Origin: Halorussus marinus
GTDB lineage: Archaea > Halobacteriota > Halobacteria > Halobacteriales > Haladaptataceae
Reading direction: 5' to 3'
NCBI RefSeq assembly: GCF_004765795.1
Contig: NZ_SBIV01000002.1
Span: 62,001-126,000, forward strand
DNA: 64,000 bases
The notes under the pieces were generated by a model that saw nothing but the letters and a program-made list of their open reading frames with translations, was not told the origin of the DNA and did not search any database. Shown piece by piece: positions 38,661 through 46,793 of the stretch (the first letter of the stretch is position 1; every line of letters begins with the position of its first letter). The translations under genes were made by a program, and so were the position numbers.

Positions 38661-39071
38661 ATGGACGACGAGAGCCGGATCGCCGACCTCGACGCGGTAC
38701 CCGCAGACTCGACGCTACTGTTCACGGTCCGGGACGGCTTCGACGAGCGCGAGGCCGTCCTGACCCGGACCGACGACGGCGACGCGGTCGCCTACGAGAA
38801 CTACTGCCAGCACTGGACCGACGTGCGCCTCGACAAGGGGAGCGGCGCGGCCAGACGCGACGGCGAACTCGTCTGTGGCAAGCACGGCGCGCTGTTCGCC
38901 GTCGACACCGGGACCTGTACCCACGGTCCCTGCGAGGGCGCGACCCTCCAGTCGGTCGAGGTGACGGTCGACGGCGACGGGGTGTATCTCACCGACGACG
39001 ACTACGAGTTCGTCCAGACGGGGTCGGCGATGGAGTACGACCTCTCGTCGGACCGATCGCTCGGGTTCTGA
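38661..39071 (+). CDS. Rieske [2Fe-2S] domain protein
   Basis: A 136-residue soluble Rieske protein. The cluster ligands are Cys-x-His in NYCQHWTDVRLD (~residues 48-50) and Cys-x2-His in LVCGKHGALF (~71-74), with the usual cis-proline/Gly loop region GTCTHGPCEGATL following. It lacks a membrane anchor and resembles nitrite-reductase small-subunit or dioxygenase ferredoxin-type proteins, so an electron-carrier role is likely. It begins 47 bp after the divergent epimerase gene. Confidence 0.88.
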   Translation: MDDESRIADLDAVPADSTLLFTVRDGFDEREAVLTRTDDGDAVAYENYCQHWTDVRLDKGSGAARRDGELVCGKHGALFAVDTGTCTHGPCEGATLQSVEVTVDGDGVYLTDDDYEFVQTGSAMEYDLSSDRSLGF

Positions 39072-39094
39072 GGCCCCGGGAGATCAACTCGGAG

Positions 39095-39394
39095 TCAGGA
39101 CTCCTCGGCGATCCGGAACTCGGGCTCGGCGACCGACTCGCTCTTGCACTCCGGGCACCGTGACGGGCGGTTCGCTCGGTCGTCGAACCGGTCGAAGCCA
39201 CAGTCCCGACACTCCGGGGGCGCGACCAGCAACTCCTCGTCGCGGTCGGACAGCGACCGGGCGACGTGCCGGACGTGCTCGACCGCGACGTTCGCGGTCA
39301 CGTCGAACTCGGCCGCGAGCGAACTCGGCGACGCGGCGGTCTCGCGGAGGTGGGTAGTGATGCGCTCGCGGGTGGTTGCGTCGGCTTCGCGCAT
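39095..39394 (-). CDS. HTH domain fused to zinc ribbon (COG3357-like regulator)
   Basis: A 99-residue protein with an N-terminal winged-helix segment (TTRERITTHLRETAASPSSL, residues ~6-25, and DVTANVAVEHVRHVARSL) followed by a C-terminal zinc ribbon with CRDCGF and CPEC pairs (~63-82). The layout matches a predicted archaeal transcriptional regulator family. The ATG at 39394 was chosen over upstream starts because it gives the compact two-domain protein. It is divergent from the PAS/Bat gene. Confidence 0.82.
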   Translation of the reverse strand: MREADATTRERITTHLRETAASPSSLAAEFDVTANVAVEHVRHVARSLSDRDEELLVAPPECRDCGFDRFDDRANRPSRCPECKSESVAEPEFRIAEES

Positions 39395-39484
39395 GCCCGG
39401 TGGTCGCCCCCGCACGGACATAACCCTTCTCCCGGCGGGGGAGTTAAATACCGGACGTGCGACGTACCGCGGAACGACCGAGAG

Positions 39485-41116
39485 ATGACCGAGACCCAAC
39501 GCGACCTCGACGACCTCCGACGGCGCGTCCACCGGCTCGAGGCCGTCGTCGAGACCACCCCCGACCCGATGGTCCTCAAAGACGACGCGGGCCGATACCG
39601 ATTCGTCAACGCCGCGACCGCCGAGTACCTCGACCGCGAGCCCAGCGACGTCGTCGGCGCGACCGACGTCGACCTGTTCGGCGCGGAGACCGGCCGCCGG
39701 ATCCGCCGACAGGAACGGGCCGTCCGCGAGACCGAACGCACCCAGACGTTCGAGGAGACGCTGAGGGTCGGCGGACGCGAGCGGGTGTTCGAGACCACTC
39801 GCTCGCCCTACTACGACCCGACCGGCGACCTCGCGGGGACGGTCACGGTCTGTCGGGACGTGACCGATCGGATCGCGCGCGAGCGGACCTTAGAGACCCA
39901 GCGCGACCAGTTGGCGACGCTGAACCGGATCAACGACGTGACCCGAGGCGTGATCCGGCGACTCATCGGCGAGCCGAGCCGCGAGGACATCGAGCGGTCG
40001 GTCTGCGAGCGGCTGCTCGAGTCGACGCTCTATCAGTTCGCGTGGATCGGCGCGCCCGAGCCCGCCGGCGAGCGCGTGACCGGCGTCGCCGGAGCGGGCC
40101 TCGACGACGACCTCCGGGAGATTATCGCCGACGCCGACGCGAGCGAGGACAGCGATCAACCGCTCGCGCTCGCCTACTACGACGCCGAACCGCAGGTCGT
40201 CGAGAACGTCTCGGACCACGAGTCGCTCGACGCCGACCGCCGGGAGGCGTTCGTCGAGCGCGGCGTCGAGTCGGGGATCGCAGTGCCGATCCGGTACGGC
40301 GACGCCACCTACGGCGTCCTCGCGGTCGGCTCGGAGCGGCCCGCGGCGTTCAGCCAGCCCGAGACCGACGCCTTCGAGCTACTGGGCGAGGTGGTCGGGT
40401 TCGCGATCGACGCGGTCAACCACCGGCGGCTGGCGCTGTCGCCGACGGTGACCGAGGTGGAGTTCCGGCTGACCGACGCCGACTCGTTTTACCTCTCGCT
40501 CACCGAGGCGTTCGACTGCACCCTCGAGCTCGAAGGGATGACCCCGGGGCCGGACGGATCGCTGTTGTTCTACGACTCGGTGACCGACGTCGACCCCGAC
40601 GCCGTGCTGGCGTTCGCGGCCGACTGGGACGGGATCGAGGACGCGAGGATCGTCAGCGACGGTCCCGAGCGCACGCTGTTCGAGTTCACCGCCACGGGCG
40701 CGTCGGTGGTGCTCGCACTCTCCGAGCACGGAGCACACACCACCGAGGCCGTGGCCGACCGCGGGGAGGGTCGGATCGTCGCCGAGCTCCCGGCCGACGC
40801 CGACCTCCGGGCGGTGATCGAGCGCGTCCGGGCCGCGTTCCCGGACGTAGAGTTGGTCGCCAAGCGCGACCGCGAGCGCGAGGTGCGAAGCGCACGGGAG
40901 TTCAGGCGAGAGCTGAGCGGCCGGCTGACCGAGGCCCAGCGGAGCGCGCTCCGGGCGACGTACTTCGCGGGCTACTACAACTGGCCCCGCGACAGCACCG
41001 CCGAGGAGGTCGCCGACTCGCTGGGGATCGCCTCGCCGACGCTCCACCAGCACCTCCGGAAGGCCGAACGCGAACTGCTCGGGGCGTTCTTCGACGACGA
41101 GCTGGGCGGACCCTAG
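39485..41116 (+). CDS. PAS-GAF-Bat HTH_10 sensor regulator
   Basis: A 543-residue regulator of the bacterio-opsin activator family. An N-terminal coiled coil (~residues 1-20) leads into a PAS domain (~20-130, VVETTPDPMVLKDDAGRYRF), a GAF domain (~150-310, ending GEVVGFAIDAV), a BAT domain (~318-470) and the HTH_10 domain (~485-540: LTEAQRSALRATYFAGYYNW and SLGIASPTLHQHLRKAER). It probably senses a redox or small-molecule cue. Starts at ATG 39485. The neighbouring winged-helix gene at 41177 may be a target. Confidence 0.9.
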   Translation: MTETQRDLDDLRRRVHRLEAVVETTPDPMVLKDDAGRYRFVNAATAEYLDREPSDVVGATDVDLFGAETGRRIRRQERAVRETERTQTFEETLRVGGRERVFETTRSPYYDPTGDLAGTVTVCRDVTDRIARERTLETQRDQLATLNRINDVTRGVIRRLIGEPSREDIERSVCERLLESTLYQFAWIGAPEPAGERVTGVAGAGLDDDLREIIADADASEDSDQPLALAYYDAEPQVVENVSDHESLDADRREAFVERGVESGIAVPIRYGDATYGVLAVGSERPAAFSQPETDAFELLGEVVGFAIDAVNHRRLALSPTVTEVEFRLTDADSFYLSLTEAFDCTLELEGMTPGPDGSLLFYDSVTDVDPDAVLAFAADWDGIEDARIVSDGPERTLFEFTATGASVVLALSEHGAHTTEAVADRGEGRIVAELPADADLRAVIERVRAAFPDVELVAKRDREREVRSAREFRRELSGRLTEAQRSALRATYFAGYYNWPRDSTAEEVADSLGIASPTLHQHLRKAERELLGAFFDDELGGP

Positions 41117-41176
41117 ACAGTTAGGCCGACCGTTCTTAACCGTCTGTACGAAACACCGTAGCGACGGGGATACATC

Positions 41177-41554
41177 ATGAGCAAAGACGGGTTTCCGGAC
41201 GGCGGCGGAGCGAACGGGCCGACCACTCCGCGAGAGGCGGTCTCGCAGTTCGCCCACGAACAGTCGATCGCGACGGCGAAACTCGACTCGCTGTTCGGGA
41301 TTCTCGCGAACGGACAGCGTCGGCAGATACTCGCATATCTAGTCGAGACCGACGACGGCGTCGCGACGCTCCCCGAGCTCGCCGACCGGATCGCCGACGG
41401 CGAGGATCCCGAGCGCGCGACCCTCCGGCTCCACCACAATCACCTACCGAAACTCGAAGACGAGGGCTTCGTCGAGTACGACGCCCGGAGCGAGACGGTC
41501 CGCTATCGCGGGTCACAAGCGGTGACGGCGTGGGTCGAGTTCGCCCGCCGGTAG
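41177..41554 (+). CDS. DUF7344-type winged-helix protein
   Basis: A 125-residue relative of the other two DUF7344 proteins in this window (14963, 20451). The core is FGILANGQRRQILAYLVETD (residues ~40-59) and the HHNHLPKLEDEGFVEYDARS recognition segment (~84-103). The N-terminal 30 residues are Gly/Pro-rich. Preceded by the Bat regulator; targets unknown. A TATA-like TTCTTAAC lies ~40 nt before the ATG. Confidence 0.78.
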   Translation: MSKDGFPDGGGANGPTTPREAVSQFAHEQSIATAKLDSLFGILANGQRRQILAYLVETDDGVATLPELADRIADGEDPERATLRLHHNHLPKLEDEGFVEYDARSETVRYRGSQAVTAWVEFARR

Positions 41555-41644
41555 CGACGGCGACGAGAGCGACCGCCCGAGGGGGTCGGCGGCCCGACTT
41601 GCGAAATGAAAAAGGACTTATCGCGCCGAGTCGACTCTCGGGGC

Positions 41645-42613
41645 ATGAAAGCCGTCGTTCTTGCGGGCGGGTACGCGACGCGACTGTGGCCCATAACCAA
41701 ACATCGACCGAAGATGTTCCTCCCGGTCGGCGACTCGACCGTCATCGACCAGATATTCGGCGAGCTCGAGGCCGACGATCGGATCGACGAGGTGTTCGTC
41801 TCGACCAACGAGCGGTTCGCCGAGGACTTTCGCGACCACCTCGACGACAGCGAGTTCGACAAGCCGACGCTCACCATCGAGGACACCACCGAGGAAGACG
41901 AGAAGTTCGGGGTCGTGGGCGCGCTGGCCCAGCTTTTCGACCGCGAGAACGTGACCGACGACACCCTCGTCATCGCGGGGGACAACCTCATCAGCTTCGG
42001 GGTCAGCGACTTCGTCGACTTCTTCGAGGCGAAAGAGTCGCCGACGCTCGCGGCCTACGACGTCGGCTCCCGGGAGCGCGCGAAGTCCTACGGGCTGGTC
42101 GAACTCGACGACGACGAGGTCGTCGACTTCCAGGAGAAGCCAGACGACCCCAAGAGCACGCTGGTCTCGATCGCCTGCTATGCCTTCACCGCCGAGACGA
42201 TCCCGATGTTAGAGGAGTACCTCGAGGGCGGAAACAACCCCGACGAGCCCGGGTGGTTCCTCCAGTGGCTCCAGGCCCGCGAGTCGGTGTACGCCTACAC
42301 CTTCGACGAGGCGTGGTTCGACATCGGTACCCCCGAGAGCTACCTCGACGCGGTCGCGTGGGAGCTAGACGGCGAGAACCGGATCGCCGACGACGCCACG
42401 GTCGAAAACACCACGTTCGGCGAGAACGTTCACGTCATGGCGGGCGCCGAACTGATAAACTCCAGCGTCAACAACTCCATCGTGTTCCCCTCGGCGACGA
42501 TCCGGGACTGCGACATCCGCGACTCCATCATCGACGAGAAGACCCGGGTCGAGAACATGGACCTCGCCGGTGCCCTGATCGGCGCCCACACCCAGATCCT
42601 GAACGGCGAGTAG
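41645..42613 (+). CDS. sugar-phosphate nucleotidyltransferase
   Basis: A 322-residue NTP-transferase. The catalytic loop VVLAGGYATRLWPITKHRPK at the N-terminus and the GDNLISFGVSDF metal site are clear, as is the KSYGLVELDDDEVVDFQEKP segment. The C-terminal ~80 residues form hexapeptide-like left-handed helix turns (ADDATVENTTFGENVHVMAGA). It resembles glucose-1-phosphate thymidylyl- or mannose-1-phosphate guanylyltransferases; the sugar is unknown. The ATG at 41645 follows a Gly-containing leader and gives the family start. Confidence 0.87.
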   Translation: MKAVVLAGGYATRLWPITKHRPKMFLPVGDSTVIDQIFGELEADDRIDEVFVSTNERFAEDFRDHLDDSEFDKPTLTIEDTTEEDEKFGVVGALAQLFDRENVTDDTLVIAGDNLISFGVSDFVDFFEAKESPTLAAYDVGSRERAKSYGLVELDDDEVVDFQEKPDDPKSTLVSIACYAFTAETIPMLEEYLEGGNNPDEPGWFLQWLQARESVYAYTFDEAWFDIGTPESYLDAVAWELDGENRIADDATVENTTFGENVHVMAGAELINSSVNNSIVFPSATIRDCDIRDSIIDEKTRVENMDLAGALIGAHTQILNGE

Positions 42614-42622
42614 CCCCGAGGG

Positions 42623-43426
42623 TTACGGCTCTCGGGGGTCTTCTGGGGTGAACCACGTCGCGACGCCGCCGAGGTCGGGCTCGCGGCGGGCCCAGAACCG
42701 GGACCACTCGACGACGAGCATGGCGGCAGTCACGACGAGCGCGTAACAGACCGCGATGACCCGCCCGGTCAGCACGGTCTCGAACACCGCCGGGCCGAGC
42801 GCTTCTTGGATCCCGATCAGCAGGAGGATGCCCCCGACGTGCAGGACCAACAGCACCGAGCCCATGAACGCGATGATCCGAATCGGAATCTCGAGCACCA
42901 TGTGGACCGACAGCTCCTCGTAGCGGCGCTTTCCGAAGAACTCGCGGCGAAGCTCGACGAGCTGGGAGACGAGGATGCCGACGGCGGCCGCGAGGACCGC
43001 CGGCGACACCGCCGACGCGACGTCGACGTACGGGAAGTCCCCCCAGAGGGGAACGGCGATCCAGAAGACGCCGAAGACGAGCGACATGAACACCAGAAAC
43101 GCGTTCCGGCGGTACACCGGCGGGAGCGGCCCCGGCAGGCCAACGGGATCGGGCTCCTCGCGCCACTTGGGGTCGAGTTCGGTGTTCTTGCCGACGCCGG
43201 GGAGGTAGACGCTCCGCCCTTCGAGTCGAATCGGTCGCTCGGCGAAGAGCGCCGCCACGCTGTAGGCGCCAAGCATGGCGGCCATCTCGATCCAGTAGGT
43301 CGCAAGCACCTGCACCACCGCCCAGTCGAGGACGACCACGCCCGCGAGCGGCAGGAGGTTCGAGAGGGCAACCGGGACGAACGCCCGGTAGTCGCCCGCT
43401 CCGTCGGTCTCTCGGTCGGGGGCCAT
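42623..43426 (-). CDS. DUF6498-type membrane protein
   Basis: A 267-residue membrane protein with about six to seven helices (for example VALSNLLPLAGVVVLDWAVV near residues 22-41 and a long C-terminal pair). It matches the haloarchaeal DUF6498 family. The function is unknown. It is convergent with the nucleotidyltransferase gene, whose stop is 9 nt away. The ATG at 43426 yields MAPDRETDGAGDY as a short cytoplasmic start. Confidence 0.72.
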   Translation of the reverse strand: MAPDRETDGAGDYRAFVPVALSNLLPLAGVVVLDWAVVQVLATYWIEMAAMLGAYSVAALFAERPIRLEGRSVYLPGVGKNTELDPKWREEPDPVGLPGPLPPVYRRNAFLVFMSLVFGVFWIAVPLWGDFPYVDVASAVSPAVLAAAVGILVSQLVELRREFFGKRRYEELSVHMVLEIPIRIIAFMGSVLLVLHVGGILLLIGIQEALGPAVFETVLTGRVIAVCYALVVTAAMLVVEWSRFWARREPDLGGVATWFTPEDPREP

Positions 43427-43483
43427 ACGGCGAGCATGGTGGCCCCGAGTCGATAAGCCCAACGCTCCGGCGACGCTCGGCGG

Positions 43484-44203
43484 TCAGTCGGCGAGCCGAG
43501 CGTCCGTGATCCGAAGCGTCCCCCGGGTCCCGTCCCACTCTGTCTCGGACTCCAATTCGATAGCGCGGTCCATGTGTGGCCCGTCGGTTACGAGCGTCTC
43601 GAACTCGCCGCCCTCGCCGAGTATGTGGACGCCCCGGCGCTCGTTGAGCGCTTCGAGTTCGTCGAGAGCCGCCGCATCGAGCCTGCGCCCGAGCCACGAC
43701 TCGTCGAGCCCGTCGGCCGCCACTCGGATGATGGTGATCTCGAAGCCGGCGTCGAGCATCGCGTCGGCGAGCTCGCGGGGGTCTTCCTGCCAGAGGGGCG
43801 CGAACAGGTCGGCGTCGAGCCGGTCGCACATCGCCTCGATGCGGGAGGTCTGATACTCGCTCTCGACCGCGCCGGCGGTCACGCCCGCGACGCCGCCCTC
43901 GAGGTCGGCGTCGAGTTCCCCGAGCGCGGCTTCGAGGGGCCGGAGTTCGGCGTCGCCCTGCGCGCCCGACTCGGTCGCGGCCTCGGCCTCGAAGTCGTCG
44001 GGCGCGACCTCGACCAGTGGGATCCCGACGCTCTCGGCCGCGAGAGTCGCCAGCTCGGTCGCCGGGACGTGGTACATGTACGAGTCGCCCTCGGGGTGGA
44101 CGGTGACCAGCCGGGCGACGTCCAGTCCCTCCTCGAGGGCCCGATACAGCGCCCACGAGGAGTCTTTGCCGCCCGAAAAGAGGCTCACCCAGTTGTCGGT
44201 CAT
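43484..44203 (-). CDS. dph6: diphthine--ammonia ligase Dph6-type PP-loop ATPase
   Basis: A 239-residue protein with the ATP-pyrophosphatase PP-loop SLFSGGKDSSWALYRAL (residues ~7-23) and the family end ILGEGGEFETLVTDGP. It matches the COG2102/Dph6 family that amidates diphthine on elongation factor 2, the last step of diphthamide synthesis. In haloarchaea the EF2 histidine modification is expected. ATG 44203 is supported by the conserved MTDNWVSLFSGGKDS start. Confidence 0.88.
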   Translation of the reverse strand: MTDNWVSLFSGGKDSSWALYRALEEGLDVARLVTVHPEGDSYMYHVPATELATLAAESVGIPLVEVAPDDFEAEAATESGAQGDAELRPLEAALGELDADLEGGVAGVTAGAVESEYQTSRIEAMCDRLDADLFAPLWQEDPRELADAMLDAGFEITIIRVAADGLDESWLGRRLDAAALDELEALNERRGVHILGEGGEFETLVTDGPHMDRAIELESETEWDGTRGTLRITDARLAD

Positions 44204-44271
44204 GGTCGTCGATTCGGGCGCGAGCGAGTAAAGACCCCCCGGTCTCGGTCGCTTTGGTTCGGCGCCCCCGT

Positions 44272-44415
44272 CTAGAATCCGATGAGGTCGTCGAGTTCGA
44301 CCTCGGCCACGCGGCCGCCACAGGCCGCACACTCGTCGACGTACTCGGGACCGGCGCCGCCCTGGAGGTGAAGGTTACCACAGTCGGTGCACACCTGCGG
44401 GTCTGCGTCGAGCAT
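44272..44415 (-). CDS. small zinc-ribbon protein
   Basis: A 47-residue gene read on the reverse strand: MLDADPQVCTDCGNLH at the start and ECAACGGRVAEVELDDLIGF at the end. Two CxxC pairs (residues 9-12 and 29-32) are 20 residues apart, a zinc ribbon. Haloarchaeal genomes carry many such micro-proteins; a role in nucleic-acid or protein binding is a guess. It is flanked by Dph6 and DUF373 genes on the same strand. Confidence 0.72.
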   Translation of the reverse strand: MLDADPQVCTDCGNLHLQGGAGPEYVDECAACGGRVAEVELDDLIGF

Positions 44416-44453
44416 GCCCGGACGTTCAGACGCGAGTCAAATGTACCTTGTGC

Positions 44454-45596
44454 CTACTCGGCCAGTTCCTCGTCGAGGGTCGTCCCGGTGACGTACGACG
44501 AGAGCTGGACGCCGACCAGACTCACCACGACGCCGGCGACGACGAACACCGCGAGTCGGGTGCCCGGCGGGACCTGCATGCTCTCGATCACGAGGTTGCC
44601 GACTTCGATCCGGGGGACGACGATGGGCGCGACCAGCCCCGCGGGCTGGAGGAAGTACGCCGAGAACCCCCGGACGACCAGCCCGACCGCGAGCACGCCG
44701 AACGGGAGGTTGAGGTAGGCGTTTCGGACCCGGTCGTTACGGATGGCCTCGTCGAGCAGTCGGCCGGTCGAGGCCGCCATCGCGGCGCTCGCGAGCCACG
44801 GCACGCTCGCGAACGCGAACGCCATCGCGGGCATCAACACCCCCTCGTTCGAGATCGTCATATCCGAGACCCGGAGCGCGCCGGCGAACACCCCGACCAG
44901 CGACAGCCCCGCGGCGACGACGTAGGTGACGATCGAGACCCGCCCGGAGTAAAGGGCGTCCCGGACCTCCGCGGGGAGGTCTGCCACGTAGTCGTCGACG
45001 CCGAGCCCCTTGTAGAGGACGAAAAGCCCCATCACGGCGGTGATAGTCGAGACCGCGATCGCCTGCCCGAACCCCATCAGCAGGATGGGAAACGCGATCA
45101 GCGCGACCCCGACCGGGACCAGCACGGTCTGGCGGAGCTCCTCGTCGGCGAGAAACTGCTTGAGCAGGTAGTAGGTGGACTCGATGTCCCTGGCCTGCCG
45201 GACGACCACCCGGTCGACCGCGTCGACCTGCACCCGGCTCTCGATGATCGGGACCAGCCGCTCGTCTTGGGCGCTGTCGATGACGACGATCGCCGAGTCG
45301 GGGTCGTACTCCGCGATGAGGTCGTCGGTCTGGGCCGCGACCGCGCGGTCGCGACCCACCATGGTGTCGGCCGCCCCCGAGATGACCGCGACGGTGACCT
45401 CCTCGTCGCCGTCCCTGAGATCGCGGGCGACCCGGAGCGATTCGAGCAAGCAGTTGACGCCGGCGTCCTCGGGGTCCGCGATCCCGACCTCGGTGACCAG
45501 CGACCGGACCGCCTCCCATCCGACGACCGGGGTTTCCAGCCCGGTCTTGGCACCGATGTCGTCGTCGCGGTCGACACAGACCACCAGCGTGCTCAT
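44454..45596 (-). CDS. DUF373 family membrane protein
   Basis: A 380-residue protein with a soluble N-terminal domain (residues ~1-150: TLVVCVDRDDDIGAKTGLETP, GDEEVTVAVISGAADTMVG) and a C-terminal membrane part with about seven to eight helices. This is the archaeal DUF373 pattern. The function is unknown; the N-terminal domain looks nucleotide-binding. A TATA-like element (CTTTTTATCC on the minus strand, ~45622-45631) lies just upstream and survives only ~35 bp from the boundary repeat of the adjacent island. Confidence 0.87.
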   Translation of the reverse strand: MSTLVVCVDRDDDIGAKTGLETPVVGWEAVRSLVTEVGIADPEDAGVNCLLESLRVARDLRDGDEEVTVAVISGAADTMVGRDRAVAAQTDDLIAEYDPDSAIVVIDSAQDERLVPIIESRVQVDAVDRVVVRQARDIESTYYLLKQFLADEELRQTVLVPVGVALIAFPILLMGFGQAIAVSTITAVMGLFVLYKGLGVDDYVADLPAEVRDALYSGRVSIVTYVVAAGLSLVGVFAGALRVSDMTISNEGVLMPAMAFAFASVPWLASAAMAASTGRLLDEAIRNDRVRNAYLNLPFGVLAVGLVVRGFSAYFLQPAGLVAPIVVPRIEVGNLVIESMQVPPGTRLAVFVVAGVVVSLVGVQLSSYVTGTTLDEELAE

Positions 45597-45667
45597 GTCG
45601 TTCGACTGGGCCCAGACGCGCGAGGGATAAAAAGGCTCGCGTCGGGGCGGCCGACTCCGCGATCAGT

Positions 45668-45696
45668 CGGCGTCGGCGGGATCGACGACCTCGCCG
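45668..45696. repeat. left copy of 29 bp direct repeat flanking the restriction-modification island
   Basis: This 29 bp segment is identical to 48151-48179, in the same orientation. Read on the minus strand it encodes GEVVDPADA, the C-terminal end of the nth product, and here is followed by an Asp codon and a stop (TGA at 45663-45665). It therefore represents the displaced original end of nth, left behind on the far side of the island. Confidence 0.9.
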
Positions 45697-45706
45697 AGTC
45701 GACCGA

Positions 45707-46573
45707 TCAGAGAGTCGTCTGATTCCGAACCGCCGAGAGCGCTTCGTCGTCTTTGTATCGTGAGTACGGATTTAGCTCGGGATCGAGATACACGCAGTCG
45801 AACCCCCAGAGCGCGTCGGCCGAGAACGTCGCCGTCTTGCCCGAGTCGCCCTCGGTATCGCTCTTGTTGAACTGGTCGGGGTCCATCTCGCCCATTCGGA
45901 CTTCCCAGATCCACGCGGTGTCTTTCCGCGTTCCTCGCTCGTAGTTTCGGTCTCGATCCGCCAGAACGTACCGAAGCGTGACGTACAGGCCCGGTTTCGG
46001 GAGGTGTCCTTTCGGCATGTTGTTCTCCATCGCGACTTTGATCTCGATCCCCGGAACGCCACTCCGAGCGCCGGTGCTGATCAGATCGGGGAAATTCCCC
46101 GCGTTCACTTCGTAGAGCCCCTCAGACGCCTCGGCGACACCGGAGGCGAAAAACTCCCCGATCACGGTCGAGAGCGCAGAGTACTCGTCGAACTGTTCGG
46201 CGAGCGGTTCGACACCCCGCCGTTCGAACGCGAAGTCGATCGTATCCAGGTTCTCGTACGCTCTCTCGATCCCCATCAGAATCGCCGAGTTGTCGAAGGG
46301 AACGTCGTCGTAGATATCTGCGTCCTCGATCACGTACTCTTCTTTCGGTGTTCTGAACGATTCGGGGTTCACCAGTTCGGTGATGGTGACGTCTAATGCG
46401 TCTGCGATCCGCATCACGATCGAAATACCGGGCTCTCGTTCGCCCCGTTCGATCTTCCCGAGCGTGGTTCGGTGTATGTCAGCGGTCTCGGCGATCTCTT
46501 CGAGGGAGTTCCCGTGTAGCTCGCGGAGTTCCTTGATTCGCCGACCGAGATCCGATCTGAACTCGTCGCTCAT
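45707..46573 (-). CDS. XRE-HTH protein with PD-(D/E)XK-like motif; putative type II restriction enzyme with built-in controller
   Basis: A 288-residue protein. Residues ~7-65 form an XRE helix-turn-helix (LGRRIKELRELHGNSLEEIA, TADIHRTTLGKIERGEREPG) like C-proteins of restriction systems. The remaining ~220 residues match no family I recognise but contain Pro162-Asp163, then Glu177-Ile-Lys179 (GIEIKVAMENN), the spacing of a PD-(D/E)XK nuclease site. The neighbour, divergently transcribed 220 bp away, is a C5-methyltransferase, so a cognate restriction role is likely. The ATG at 46573 lies ~27 nt after a TATA-like ATTATGTTTAAC (minus strand). It ends 10 bp from the left direct repeat. Weaker points: the nuclease motif is short and no target site can be predicted. 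Confidence 0.72.
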   Translation of the reverse strand: MSDEFRSDLGRRIKELRELHGNSLEEIAETADIHRTTLGKIERGEREPGISIVMRIADALDVTITELVNPESFRTPKEEYVIEDADIYDDVPFDNSAILMGIERAYENLDTIDFAFERRGVEPLAEQFDEYSALSTVIGEFFASGVAEASEGLYEVNAGNFPDLISTGARSGVPGIEIKVAMENNMPKGHLPKPGLYVTLRYVLADRDRNYERGTRKDTAWIWEVRMGEMDPDQFNKSDTEGDSGKTATFSADALWGFDCVYLDPELNPYSRYKDDEALSAVRNQTTL

Positions 46574-46598
46574 GCGTTGGGACCAGACACCGTCGCTC

Positions 46599-46626
46599 GT
46601 TAAACATAATTGAGACAATTGTCTCA
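46599..46626 (-). promoter_or_regulatory. promoter and 16 bp palindromic operator of the HTH-nuclease gene
   Basis: TGAGACAATTGTCTCA (46611-46626) is a perfect palindrome immediately upstream of the minus-strand TATA-like element (46599-46610). The position suits autoregulation by the XRE domain of the adjacent protein. Related half-sites, GAGACG at 46749-46754 and CGTCTCA at 46778-46784, occur just before the methyltransferase start, so one protein could control both genes. Confidence 0.6.
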
Positions 46627-46727
46627 TCGTTGGCGATCGATTAACTCTGCGCCGATCTGACAACGGTTCGATCGAATTCGAGGCTCCTACGAAGGGTATT
46701 AAGGCGGTGCGAAGATAGCTACGGATA

Positions 46728-46790
46728 ATGCATCGCCCCAGTCAGACCGAGACGGCCGTAACTGGCGACGAAGCGATCGTCTCACCGTAA
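46728..46790 (+). CDS. possible 20-codon leader ORF upstream of the methyltransferase
   Basis: ATG 46728 opens a 20-residue frame (MHRPSQTETAVTGDEAIVSP) ending in TAA 3 nt before the methyltransferase ATG, in the same reading frame. TATA-like GGTATTAAGG (~46695-46704) lies ~27 nt before this ATG, so a leaderless message would start here. It could be an upstream peptide that lowers or times methyltransferase translation, or chance. Confidence 0.3.
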   Translation: MHRPSQTETAVTGDEAIVSP

Positions 46791-46793
46791 TCT

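Noticed and set aside
45663-45914. Minus-strand frame ending in GEVVDPADAD as a separate gene
   Set aside because: Only its last codons are meaningful, as the displaced nth end. The rest is a shadow of the HTH-nuclease gene in another frame.
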